Origin: SG-bin9 sp049323835
GTDB taxonomy: Bacteria > Pseudomonadota > Alphaproteobacteria > Rhizobiales > Xanthobacteraceae
NCBI GenBank assembly: GCA_049323835.1
Contig: JBMOOJ010000119.1
Location: forward strand, 1 to 61,872
Direction of reading: 5' to 3'
DNA length: 61,872 nt
Positions within the stretch are counted from its first letter, which is position 1; the number at the start of each line of letters is the position of its first letter. Below are positions 24,583 through 32,472 of the stretch, one piece after another. The notes beneath the pieces are model-generated. The model was not told the origin of the DNA, made no database searches, and saw only the letters and a program-made list of their open reading frames with translations. The translations under genes were made by a program, and so were the position numbers.

Positions 24583-25841
24583 CGTGAACCTCCGCTGAGG
24601 TGCAGCGGCGTTCCGATCAGCCCCTCAATTGTTGCAAGCGAGACGTGGAAACTGAGAAGCGCATCGAGTTCGCGCAGCGCAGCCTGCGCAGCGCTGTTGT
24701 GGACATCGAGCAGTTCGAGGAGCGTAAAGCGGCCCTGGCTGTAACCACTTTCCATGCTTTCGACGGCACGCCGCGCGTTTGGAAGCGAGCCGCGCAGAAT
24801 CTCTGCTTCCTTGGCCGCGCCGCTCAGGGTCTCGTAGGCGCGACCCAGCGTCAGCAACAGGCCGGCACGAGCGATTGATGCTTCGGCCTCTACTTTTGCT
24901 CTCTGTTCTTGAGCTTCCAGGATGCCGCCGCGATTTTGATCAAAGACGGGGATCGGTATCGACACGCCGACGCGAACAGCGTTGTCGTTGGTATCATTGA
25001 AGTGCCGCCATGCTACGCCCGCGCGTAGATCAGGGACCGCCTTGAGCCGCGCGATAAGCAATTCGGCATCTCGTTGCGCCCGCAGCGCCGTGAACTTGAC
25101 GAGTTGCGGATTTCCTTCGACGGCGCGACGGATAACGCCGAATGAAGGGACAATACCCGTTCGGGTGAAGTCGCCTGTGGCCTGGCCGAAATCGACCCGT
25201 GACACACCCATGAGCGTCGCGAGTTCAAGCTTCGCAATCGCAAGCGAGGTCCGCGCGCGCTCACGGTCAGCGCGCACAAGGTCAGCAGCAACTTGCGCTC
25301 TGGCCACTTCGGCAAACGATGAAGCACCCGCATCGACGCGACGCTGCAACAGCGGAATCAAGCGCTGGAGGGCCGCCGCGTGCGTGTCAAAAATGGCGAT
25401 ACGGCGCTGCGCGCCCAGCACGTTGAAGAACGCGACCGCTGCGTCAGAGATAACCTCAAGGCGTACAGCGGAACGTTGATAGTAAGCCGCGTCCAACTCG
25501 GCAGAGCCGGCAGCGACCCGAGCGCTGCGCTTGCCACCAAGCTCGATCAGTTGGCCAAGCTGAAGCGTCGTTTCCGCCGACTTCGTTCCACGATAGGCGC
25601 CTGTCCCCAAGACGTTGTCAGCCTCAAAGGATACTTCCGGGTTCGGAATGGCGCCTGCTTGCACACGTCGACCGGTCGCAATGCCGATATCGCGATCCGC
25701 CGCTGTGAGGCGCGGATTTGATCCAAGCGCGCGCTGCACTGCGTCTCGGAGAGACAATGGACTAACGGCCTGCGCCCAAACCGGCGAAAGGCAACTGAAA
25801 CTCAGCCACAATGCTGCGGCTGCGGAATAGCGGGAAAGCAT
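24579..25841 (-). CDS. czcC: CzcC, TolC-like outer-membrane channel
   Basis: 420 residues with a signal peptide (ending VWAQA) and two outer-membrane efflux repeats, each with long coiled helices and an LRDAVQRALGSNPRL-type start. It forms the trimeric duct through the outer membrane for the CzcA pump. It heads the czcCBA block, is preceded by a small czcI-like gene 56 bp upstream, and overlaps czcB by 4 bp. Confidence 0.92.
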   Translation of the reverse strand: MLSRYSAAAALWLSFSCLSPVWAQAVSPLSLRDAVQRALGSNPRLTAADRDIGIATGRRVQAGAIPNPEVSFEADNVLGTGAYRGTKSAETTLQLGQLIELGGKRSARVAAGSAELDAAYYQRSAVRLEVISDAAVAFFNVLGAQRRIAIFDTHAAALQRLIPLLQRRVDAGASSFAEVARAQVAADLVRADRERARTSLAIAKLELATLMGVSRVDFGQATGDFTRTGIVPSFGVIRRAVEGNPQLVKFTALRAQRDAELLIARLKAVPDLRAGVAWRHFNDTNDNAVRVGVSIPIPVFDQNRGGILEAQEQRAKVEAEASIARAGLLLTLGRAYETLSGAAKEAEILRGSLPNARRAVESMESGYSQGRFTLLELLDVHNSAAQAALRELDALLSFHVSLATIEGLIGTPLHLSGGSR

Positions 25842-25896
25842 GACACCAACCTGACAAGCAAAACTTCGCGCTTGGTCTCAAGCGCGGCGAAAAGCG

Positions 25897-26226
25897 TCAG
25901 ACGATGGCTATCGGGTAAGGAACGTCTTTGGGGATAGTGAATGCGGCCAGTGCTTGCGGCGCTGCATTTGCGATCGGCTGAGCCGAGACCGCAGTATCCG
26001 CTGTGGCGGCGTCAACGATGGCGAGCATCACGCAGCCGTGGCAATGGCCCGAGCCATGGTCGGCTTTGTCGTGAGATTGATCACCAGCACCACCATCGAG
26101 GCCGTCAGTCAGTTCGATGGTCGTGGAGCCAGAGAGATCAAGGCCGGCGTGATGAGCGGTATGCGCCAGCGAGACAAACAGAAACGCAACGGCGCACATC
26201 ACCGAAATCAATCGGCGAACCGTCAC
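25897..26226 (-). CDS. Small exported His/Cys protein, CzcI-like position
   Basis: About 109 residues from a GTG at 26226 that follows AAAGGT and opens a signal peptide (VRRLISVMCAVAFLFVSLAHT); longer forms from TTG 26307 lack a clean signal. The mature part has DKADHGSGHCHGCVM, a compact His/Cys cluster fit for metal binding. First gene of the efflux operon, the position of czcI in Cupriavidus, which is a periplasmic regulator; equivalence is inferred from position and not sequence. Confidence 0.7.
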   Translation of the reverse strand: MTVRRLISVMCAVAFLFVSLAHTAHHAGLDLSGSTTIELTDGLDGGAGDQSHDKADHGSGHCHGCVMLAIVDAATADTAVSAQPIANAAPQALAAFTIPKDVPYPIAIV

Positions 26227-26467
26227 GAGACCTTTGACTATGGCCAGTTTGGTTTGCACCCGCGTCTCCACTGACCCACCTGTACGCTGGCGGTCTCCGA
26301 GGGACAAGGGGGAATACTGTTACAATCGGCCTCGATCACCGGTTTTGCCCGTGTTCCAGCCGCTTTTGCTCAGGCTGTCACCCTAAAAACGTAACACTAT
26401 TGCGGGTCGACTAACGGCAGGACTTTCAGTAATCCGACCGAACATCGTGAGACCGCAAGACGACGCT

Positions 26468-26809
26468 ATGGCGCGCCTGACCGCTCAAAAGAATTGGAGG
26501 CCGCTCGTTGCGACGCTTATCGCAGCAATTGTGCTGGTCTCGGCAATGCTCAACACGAGCAGTGCAAGCGCAAAACCCACGCTGACGCATGCAGTGACTT
26601 TCGAGCAAGTTATGTCCAACCTCGACGAAGCAGGCTTGATAGATGCCTCTTCTGCTGAACAACACTGCTGCTGCACAGCCAGCCTGCCAGCGTTGAACGA
26701 CCGCGCGAGCTGCTTCTGGCAAGTGTCACAGAAGCAGCCTGATGATCGCCCAGTGAGCTTTCCGCGCGACCTGTCGCGTCGTGTGATCCTTCCACCTCCA
26801 AAGTCCTAA
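26468..26809 (+). CDS. Small exported Cys-rich protein
   Basis: About 113 residues from the ATG at 26468 (a GTG at 26447 is also in frame). A signal peptide or anchor (LVATLIAAIVLVSAML) is followed by a region with HCCCTAS and a later Cys, which suggests metal or thiol chemistry. It is divergent from the czc operon, whose regulator is not otherwise evident, and could belong to the same metal response. The family is not recognised. The gap 26227-26467 should hold both promoters. Confidence 0.55.
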   Translation: MARLTAQKNWRPLVATLIAAIVLVSAMLNTSSASAKPTLTHAVTFEQVMSNLDEAGLIDASSAEQHCCCTASLPALNDRASCFWQVSQKQPDDRPVSFPRDLSRRVILPPPKS

Positions 26810-26903
26810 ACGTCCGCACCGCCTATCGGCCGACGCGGCGGGCAGTGCCCGCCGTCATTTAACACGCGTGACGCGACCTAATGCCAGACGAAGGACTCTG
26901 AGG

Positions 26904-28019
26904 ATGACAGCACCATTGGCGGTGAATGGAAAACGAGATCTGAGGCTCGACTTGTTTCGAGGGTTGGCCAACTGGGCCATCTTCCTCGACCATATCCCGA
27001 ACAACGTTGTGGCTTGGATGACGACCAAGAATTACGGCTTCAGCGATGCAGCGGATTTCTTTGTCTTTGTGTCCGGGTACACGGTGGCCTTCGTCTACGG
27101 ACCACGAATGATCGCGAGCCGTTTTCTGCCAGCGTCGGCCGGAATCTTTGCGCGCGCATGGCAAATCTATGTGGCGCACATCCTGCTATTCGTTGTTTAC
27201 GTGGCCGCCATCGGATACGTGGCCCAGCGCTACAACCACGCACATCTTCTGGACGAGTTCAACATAAGACGGCTGATCGCTGAACCGATCGAGTTTCTGA
27301 AACACGGGTTATTGCTGGAGTTCAAACCCTTCAATCTCGACGTCTTGCCGCTTTACATCAGTCTTATGGTGGCGTTCCCGCTTGTGCTGTGGTCGCTCGT
27401 GCGTTGGCCAACGCCGACATTGCTGGCATCCGCAGTTCTTTACGCAGCAGCTCGTTGGCTCAACTGGAATCTTCCGGCGTATCCGGATGGTTCTTGGTAT
27501 TTCAATCCGTTCGCTTGGCAATTCTTGTTTGTAATCGGTGCCTGGATCGCTATCGGTGGCGCAAATCGGTTTGCGTCAGTCATTCGGTCAAACGTCACGT
27601 TAGCCTTGGCTGCTGCTTACCTAGTGTTCAGCCTCATCCTAACCCTCATGGTTCGGTTCGACATGCAGGCTTCGCTTCCTTCGTCGTTACTCGATGTTTT
27701 CGTACCCAACGACAAGACCAATCTGGCCATCTATCGGATTGTCCATTTGCTAGCCTTGGCACTGATTTGCTCGCGGATGATTGGACGCGATGCGGCGTTG
27801 TTGCGATCAACGGCTCTGCGACCTGTCCTTATCTGCGGCCAACGTTCGCTTGAGGTGTTCTGTGCAGTGATATTCTTCGCGTTCGTTGCACGCCTTCTGA
27901 TCGAGCTGATTAGCTCGGCAATCTGGTTTCAGATCGCCGTCAGCGTGGCTGGAATCCTAGCGATGATTGGAGTCGCTTATTTCCGCACGTGGTCGATGAC
28001 CATCCAGTCGAAGGGGTAA
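26904..28019 (+). CDS. OpgC-family membrane acyltransferase
   Basis: 371 residues from the ATG at 26904 (AAGGACT upstream). LRLDLFRGLANWAIFLDHIPNN at the start and FSDAADFFVFVSGYTVAF are hallmarks of OpgC/acyltransferase-3-like proteins; about ten transmembrane helices follow. OpgC adds succinyl groups to osmoregulated periplasmic glucans, though many relatives have unknown substrates. Its presence among cargo genes implies a surface- or glucan-modifying trait. The assignment to the family is firm, the substrate is not. Confidence 0.85.
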   Translation: MTAPLAVNGKRDLRLDLFRGLANWAIFLDHIPNNVVAWMTTKNYGFSDAADFFVFVSGYTVAFVYGPRMIASRFLPASAGIFARAWQIYVAHILLFVVYVAAIGYVAQRYNHAHLLDEFNIRRLIAEPIEFLKHGLLLEFKPFNLDVLPLYISLMVAFPLVLWSLVRWPTPTLLASAVLYAAARWLNWNLPAYPDGSWYFNPFAWQFLFVIGAWIAIGGANRFASVIRSNVTLALAAAYLVFSLILTLMVRFDMQASLPSSLLDVFVPNDKTNLAIYRIVHLLALALICSRMIGRDAALLRSTALRPVLICGQRSLEVFCAVIFFAFVARLLIELISSAIWFQIAVSVAGILAMIGVAYFRTWSMTIQSKG

Positions 28020-28117
28020 CCCTGGCAACTGGCGACGTCGTGTCGCACCATCAAATCCGGAACGCAAATGCTGGGAGGATTCTTGCCGTGACTGTTAGTC
28101 AAAGCAGGAGGACACCC

Positions 28118-28405
28118 ATGTTGTTACGAATCGCATCTTTCGCCGCCGCAGCTTTTCTCATTTCAACCGTTCCGAGCGCGGCTGGACCGCTTTCAGGTTC
28201 GAAAGGAATGGAGTCTGCGATCGAAGGTGACGTTCAAACCGTGCAACACCATCACCATGGTCGGCGGCATCATCATCACCGCAGGCATCACCATCATCGG
28301 CGGGTGAACCCGGGATACTACTACGGCGGTCCTGCATATTACGCGCCAAGCTACGTTGTGCCGTACCAGGGTCACCATCACCATCGGCACCACCATCATC
28401 ACTGA
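28118..28405 (+). CDS. Exported histidine-rich protein
   Basis: 95 residues after a strong GCAGGAGG site, with a signal peptide (MLLRIASFAAAAFLISTVPS). The mature chain has several runs of three to five His joined by Arg (HHHHGRRHHHH, HHHHRHHHHH at the end) and a Gly/Tyr-rich middle (NPGYYYGGPAYYAPSY). It could buffer zinc, nickel or copper in the periplasm, in keeping with the nearby efflux operon, but such low-complexity proteins are also common elsewhere in these bacteria. Confidence 0.75.
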   Translation: MLLRIASFAAAAFLISTVPSAAGPLSGSKGMESAIEGDVQTVQHHHHGRRHHHHRRHHHHRRVNPGYYYGGPAYYAPSYVVPYQGHHHHRHHHHH

Positions 28406-28412
28406 TGGTGGT

Positions 28413-28931
28413 TTAGCCTAGCAGTTGGGCGCACACGGGAGGCTGTTCTCCCGGAACTGATACGCAGAAAGTTTGCTCGCCAAGCTTTCTGCCGTCAGCC
28501 CAAAACTCGAAGGTCCATTCGCCCGACACCAGCTCTGATTGGTCGTCGAAGACAAAATCGCGATAGATCTCGCGCCCGACGGGAACATCAATCGTGTACT
28601 CGGAAAAACTCACCAATTCGGACGAGACATGATCTCGAATACCGGCGCCGGGGTAACGCGTCACCATGGTTAGCTTGGTAAGTGAGCTGTCCGTGCCGGT
28701 GACGACATATCTAAGACCAAATCTCACATTGAGGCGCGCCGAGATATTCGTTGTCGCGCGGATAAGCTTGGGTTTGGCCACTGACAGCGGCTTCCCTTGC
28801 GAAACCCTCGTGGCTGAGTAGGTGCCGGCTTCAAATATGTAGAGCTGCTGCGGACTTTGAACATAAAGCAGCGCAAATGCCGACGTGGGTATCACCAAAG
28901 CCGCGATAGCTATTAGAACACGCGTAAGCAT
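28413..28931 (-). CDS. DUF3859 family exported protein
   Basis: 172 residues from the ATG at 28931 (a TTG at 28967 would add residues before the signal peptide MLTRVLIAIAALVIPTSAFA). The mature chain follows DUF3859: RFGLRYVVTGTD, VTRYPGAGIRDH, and the closing EWTFEFWADGRKLGEQTFCV, a beta-sandwich of unknown role. It converges on the His-rich gene 8 bp away. Its neighbour on the other side is the tRNA-Leu gene. Confidence 0.8.
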   Translation of the reverse strand: MLTRVLIAIAALVIPTSAFALLYVQSPQQLYIFEAGTYSATRVSQGKPLSVAKPKLIRATTNISARLNVRFGLRYVVTGTDSSLTKLTMVTRYPGAGIRDHVSSELVSFSEYTIDVPVGREIYRDFVFDDQSELVSGEWTFEFWADGRKLGEQTFCVSVPGEQPPVCAQLLG

Positions 28932-29005
28932 CGCCCGCCCCTCAGTCGTAAGATCAATATGCGTCAACTGATGCAGAGAGTGGATTTAGTTCGGGCGGCA
29001 TATGA

Positions 29006-29091
29006 TGGTGCGGGTAGAGGGAATCGAACCCCCATGCCTTTTGGGCAACGCATTTTGAGTGCGCCGCGTCTACCAGTTCCGCCATACCCGC
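29006..29091 (-). tRNA. tRNA-Leu (anticodon CAA), complete
   Basis: Reading leftward: acceptor GCGGGTA pairing with TACCCGC, D-arm GCGGAACTGGTAGACGC, anticodon stem and loop with CTCAAAA (anticodon CAA), a long variable arm TTGCCCAAAAGGCA, T-arm GGGGGTTCGATTCCCTC, discriminator A and an encoded CCA. All class II leucine tRNA features are present. A promoter lies upstream (listed). It differs in acceptor and anticodon stems from the broken leucine tRNA at 30496-30536 but reads the same UUG codon. Confidence 0.95.
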
Positions 29092-29102
29092 ACGAGGCAG
29101 AC

Positions 29103-29130
29103 CTATAAGTGTCCGCCCTTGTTCTGGCAA
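29103..29130 (-). promoter_or_regulatory. Promoter of tRNA-Leu(CAA)
   Basis: On the minus strand TTGCCA (29125-29130), 16 bp, then TTATAG (29103-29108), 11 bp before the tRNA 5' end. It gives the tRNA its own expression regardless of the integrase gene upstream. Confidence 0.6.
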
Positions 29131-29144
29131 TACAATTCCGTCCG

Positions 29145-30362
29145 CTAGGCAGCTTTGCGAGAACGTCGAAACGCTGGTTTGTCCCGGCCGTCTGCGCGCG
29201 TTGCCGTTCGTCTTGGCTTCTTTCGCCGCACATTGATAGCCGCAGTATCAAGCATGTTCTTGATGTGAGCTGCATAGTACTTCTCAATCATCTCAACGCT
29301 CGTACGGCAGTTTTTCGCGATCTGATAGATGTCAGCGCCTTCCATCAGCCGAAAACAGATGTACGTGTGGCGTAGGCTGTAGGCGGTGCGAACGTTGCCG
29401 TCGCGATCACGCTTCATCTCCAGTTCGCCGAGGATTGTATTCAGAAGCTCGCGGTGGTGATGCTTGGACGGGAATAAGCGATCGGTGCGCTGCGGCTGAT
29501 TTCGTTTCATCATCCGCTCAAAAGGCATCACGGCGCCGGGCATGCTCTTGCACCAGCCGACACCTCGCTTGCCTCGTACTTCAATTTCCAAGATTTTTTC
29601 GCGAGTGCTGTCGTCCTTCGACACAGCGACGTCGCGGTATTCCAACCGGAAGGCCTCGTCAGGCCTTAGTCCGGTATTCGCCATGATAAGGACGAAGTCG
29701 TGCAACTGCTCGCACGACTGTCGGTGGCGATTGTTGAGAGGATGCAGCGCCCTTCGGCGCGTAGCATCCACCAACAGATTGTATTCCTCGGGGGAGAACC
29801 AGGCGCGGTGCGTGATCTTGCCCGAAGATTTGTAGGGGGAAGACATGTCAGGCACGAACTGTATCCAGCCCTGACGGTGCGCACACTTCAAGATTTGACG
29901 CAGGCAAACGATCTCTTGATGCAGCGTGCTGCGGGCAGGAGCCTTGCCGGTCCGTTCAGTGTTCTGGAGCCGCTGCAAGCGGTAGTCTTGGATCACACCG
30001 GAAGTGATTTCGTGGATGAGCTTGTCGCCAAAGAACGGCATCAGGTGAACACGTACCGTTCGGCCTTTGCCGTCAGAATACGACTGATTGCGTTCGCCCG
30101 CCGTGATGATGGGATATTCGAGAAGGAAGCGATCGGCTGCGTCTTTGAACGTCTTGCCGACGCGCAACTCGCCATTAGCCTTCTTTCCTCTTAGGCGCAG
30201 ATACCAATCTTCGGCGAAGTCTTTTGCCTGATCGAAGCTCTCAAGCTTCGTGCTCGCGCGCCAGTTCTTCCCTTGGATGTAAGCGGAGCATTGCCAATAG
30301 CGGCTCTCACCATCGCGTTTGTACAGATGGAGTCGTCCATCCATGAATGTGTGATGCGCCAT
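29145..30362 (-). CDS. int: Tyrosine integrase
   Basis: 405 residues from the ATG at 30362; a frame to 30389 exists. An N-terminal arm-binding part and a SAM-like core-binding domain precede the catalytic domain: Arg in ANTGLRPDEAF (about 233), SLRHTYICFRL (about 329-339, with the box II His replaced by Tyr as YSLR), and the nucleophile in IEKYYAAH (about 362-363). It would integrate the element at a tRNA-Leu anticodon loop. The gene lies between the broken and the complete tRNA, with an inverted repeat right upstream of its start. Confidence 0.93.
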   Translation of the reverse strand: MAHHTFMDGRLHLYKRDGESRYWQCSAYIQGKNWRASTKLESFDQAKDFAEDWYLRLRGKKANGELRVGKTFKDAADRFLLEYPIITAGERNQSYSDGKGRTVRVHLMPFFGDKLIHEITSGVIQDYRLQRLQNTERTGKAPARSTLHQEIVCLRQILKCAHRQGWIQFVPDMSSPYKSSGKITHRAWFSPEEYNLLVDATRRRALHPLNNRHRQSCEQLHDFVLIMANTGLRPDEAFRLEYRDVAVSKDDSTREKILEIEVRGKRGVGWCKSMPGAVMPFERMMKRNQPQRTDRLFPSKHHHRELLNTILGELEMKRDRDGNVRTAYSLRHTYICFRLMEGADIYQIAKNCRTSVEMIEKYYAAHIKNMLDTAAINVRRKKPRRTATRADGRDKPAFRRSRKAA

Positions 30363-30384
30363 CGCTCGATACCCTGTTTTGTTA

Positions 30385-30416
30385 TTCACATCCCTCTTTT
30401 GTGTAAGGGTTGTGAA
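30385..30416. promoter_or_regulatory. Inverted repeat upstream of integrase
   Basis: TTCACATCCCT and AGGGTTGTGAA are inverted arms (10 of 11 matching) with a 10-bp spacer, 23-54 bp before the integrase ATG. Position between the crossover site and the gene suits an arm-type integrase site or an operator for int. Confidence 0.5.
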
Positions 30417-30495
30417 AGCCTAAGACGAAGTTCCAAAATCGTCAATAGTGCTTATTTTACAGGGGTTTCTCGTATTCGGCTAAGAGGCAAAAACT

Positions 30496-30536
30496 GATTT
30501 TGAGTCGAGCGCGTCTACCAGTTCCGCCACAGGGGC
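30496..30536 (-). pseudogene. Interrupted tRNA-Leu(CAA), 5' half at attachment site
   Basis: From 30536 leftward: GCCCCTGTGGCGGAACTGGTA, then GACGCGCTCGA and the loop CTCAAAA at 30498-30504. After that, the sequence no longer pairs with the stem CTCGA (only TC, then AG) and no T-arm or acceptor 3' strand is found. This is the 5' half of a second tRNA-Leu with the same anticodon, broken at the anticodon loop, the usual crossover place for such integrases. It marks the right end (att) of the element. Confidence 0.85.
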
Positions 30537-30575
30537 CCACGCGGCGCCCAAGTGCGGCGGTCGCGAAGCGGGCGG

Positions 30576-30603
30576 ACTATAGCGGCCGGCCGCCTCCGGT
30601 CAA
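30576..30603 (-). promoter_or_regulatory. Promoter of the interrupted tRNA-Leu
   Basis: Minus strand TTGACC (30598-30603), 16-bp spacer, TATAGT (30576-30581), 40 bp before the tRNA 5' end at 30536. It remains intact and points through the tRNA stump into the integrase gene. Confidence 0.7.
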
Positions 30604-30667
30604 CCGGATGTGCATTGTCCGTGAACAGCCTCCACTCGACAGCAGCAGTGGCCCGGTTTACCACCGC

Positions 30668-31219
30668 ATGGACAACCGGATCGCCGTCGTGACGACAGGA
30701 CTGAACTCTTACAACGCTGCAAAACAGGGCACGCTTGGCGCCGCCGGACTGGCATGGACGGTGCTTGCGCTTGCGTTTGCGACGCTGGCGGGTGCGTGGT
30801 TTTTCGAGCTCGCCATCGGGCTGAAACCCTGTCCGCTCTGCCTTGAGCAACGCTACGCCTACTACGTCGCCCTGCCGCTGGCTGCGATCGTCGCCTTCGG
30901 TGCGAGCCGCGGGACGGCGCCCCGGATGATCGCTCTTGGCTTTGCCGTCATCGCGCTGGTCATGATCGCGAACGCAGCCATCGGCGCGTTTCATTCCGGC
31001 GTCGAGTGGGGTTTCTGGCCGGGGCCGAGCGATTGCTCCGGTCCGATGATCGATCTGCGTGCGGGCAGCCTGCTGGAGCGGCTCGACAAGGTGAAGGTGA
31101 TCCGCTGCGACGAGGTGCAGTGGCGTTTCGTCGGCCTGTCGCTCGCCGGCTACAACGCGCTGATCTCGCTCGGCATCGCCGCCGTCGCGCTGCTGGGTCT
31201 GCGGGCCGCGCGAGCTTGA
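30668..31219 (+). CDS. DsbB-family disulfide bond formation protein
   Basis: 183 residues from the ATG at 30668; the longer frame crosses the tRNA promoter. Four transmembrane helices carry the first redox pair in KPCPLCLEQRYAYY and a second pair in the periplasmic loop (SDCSG…VIRCDEV). DsbB reoxidises DsbA and passes electrons to quinone. This is the first chromosomal gene after the element and is monocistronic. Confidence 0.9.
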   Translation: MDNRIAVVTTGLNSYNAAKQGTLGAAGLAWTVLALAFATLAGAWFFELAIGLKPCPLCLEQRYAYYVALPLAAIVAFGASRGTAPRMIALGFAVIALVMIANAAIGAFHSGVEWGFWPGPSDCSGPMIDLRAGSLLERLDKVKVIRCDEVQWRFVGLSLAGYNALISLGIAAVALLGLRAARA

Positions 31220-31234
31220 TTCCAGCAGCGAGAG

Positions 31235-32302
31235 TCAATCGTCCGCGTCCACCTGCGGCTTGCCGAACAGGTGAACGATCCCCGGCGTCGTGATCGACAC
31301 GAACATGAAGCGCGCGAGGTGATGCGCGCCGACGAACAGCGGGTCGATGTGCAAGGTCAGCGCCAGCGCCAGCATCGAGTCCATCGCCCCCGGCGCGAAT
31401 GCTACCACCGTGTCGCTGAATTTCGCGCCGAGCCCGAGCACGATGAATGCGACGAACACCGACGACACGGCGATCGCTACCACGAATGAGCCGATTGCCG
31501 CTTTCATGTGGCGCAGCAGCGTTGCGACGGAAATCTTCGCGAACCGCGTGCCGATCAGGGCGCCGATGCCGATCAGCGCCATGGCGTAGACGCCGTCCGG
31601 AAGACCGCCGATGACAAGGCCCGTTCCGTGCAGGATGCTTGAGCCCAGCATCGCGCCGAACATCCAGCTCGCCGGGAAATTCAGCCGATGCAGCGCGTAC
31701 GACACGAGCACGGCAGTAACGGCCAGCACCGCCAGCGCGGTGGGGGACGCTGTGAGCGGATGCGCGGCCGCGCCGGGAGGCGCGCTGACCCCAAGGACCG
31801 CAAGCAGGATCGGCAGCGACGCGGTCAGCGCGATGACGCGCATGGTCTGCACCACGGCGATGCCGGCGACATCCGCGCCTTTCTCGGTTGCGAGCATCGT
31901 GATCTGCGATAGCGCGCCAGGCGTGCCGGCAAGGAACGCCGACGTGCGATCCCAGCCGTGGACGCGCTGGAGATAGAGGCTGCTGCCGAAGGTTGCGATG
32001 AAGGTCGCGGCCGCGAGCAGGACAAGGCTTACCGGGTATCGCGCCATGCCGGCGAGCAATTCGGGCGATACCATCGAGCCGAGCGAGACGCCGAGCGTCA
32101 TCAGGATGATCTGTACGGCCCATGGCGGCATCGCCAGCCGCCGCCCCGCCAGTGCCGCCGCGGCAACCGCAATCATCGATCCGGAAATCAGTCCGCCCGG
32201 AAGGCTGGCCCACGCAAAGAGAAGGCCACCGGCCGCGCCGATGGCGAGGGCCTCAGCGGCATGCAGAATGTCGGTGCGAGATGGGAGGGAAAGCGTGGCC
32301 AC
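31235..32302 (-). CDS. AbrB-family membrane protein
   Basis: 355 residues with about ten hydrophobic helices in two related halves (VSLGSMVSPELL … GTPGALSQITMLATEKGAD; and GALIGTRFAKIS … FAPGAMDSMLALALTL), the duplicated pattern of AbrB/COG3180 proteins. The E. coli relative regulates aidB; in some bacteria it has been linked to ammonia or other small-molecule transport. It converges on dsbB with 15 bp between them. The exact substrate is unknown. Confidence 0.88.
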   Translation of the reverse strand: MATLSLPSRTDILHAAEALAIGAAGGLLFAWASLPGGLISGSMIAVAAAALAGRRLAMPPWAVQIILMTLGVSLGSMVSPELLAGMARYPVSLVLLAAATFIATFGSSLYLQRVHGWDRTSAFLAGTPGALSQITMLATEKGADVAGIAVVQTMRVIALTASLPILLAVLGVSAPPGAAAHPLTASPTALAVLAVTAVLVSYALHRLNFPASWMFGAMLGSSILHGTGLVIGGLPDGVYAMALIGIGALIGTRFAKISVATLLRHMKAAIGSFVVAIAVSSVFVAFIVLGLGAKFSDTVVAFAPGAMDSMLALALTLHIDPLFVGAHHLARFMFVSITTPGIVHLFGKPQVDADD

Positions 32303-32472
32303 GCCGCGTTATGGCAAATCCGTTCACGGCTCACAATTGCGTTGGCGCATGGGGCAGGAGCGCCCGGAGAATGCGGCTGGAGAGCCTGAGTCTATTCCTA
32401 GAAGCCGTACTCGCCTTTTTATCGGAAGCGGTAAGATGTCCGGGATTTCATCGGGTCTGGGAGGATCTGCTT

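Larger units (their letters stand above)
1..30503. mobile_element. Integrative and mobilizable element (right part)
   Basis: This region carries a tyrosine integrase next to a broken tRNA-Leu gene, a MobQ relaxase with an oriT-like site, a VirD4-type coupling protein, a serine resolvase, a lone DNA methyltransferase, UmuDC and a heavy-metal efflux operon. Together these fit a mobilizable genomic island. I see no VirB/Trb mating-pair genes, so it is probably mobilized by a helper, unless those genes lie to the left of the window. The right boundary is placed at the anticodon loop of the interrupted tRNA; the left boundary is not in view. Base composition is mixed, lowest in the first 2.3 kb. 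Confidence 0.85.

Noticed and set aside
28239..28402. Repeated CATCAC units looking like a short tandem repeat or CRISPR-like array
   Set aside because: They encode the His blocks of the exported protein; no spacer/repeat regularity.
29006..29091. The complete tRNA-Leu as the attachment site of the integrase
   Set aside because: Its 3' end faces away from int and it is intact on both sides; the broken copy at 30496-30536 fits better as the site.
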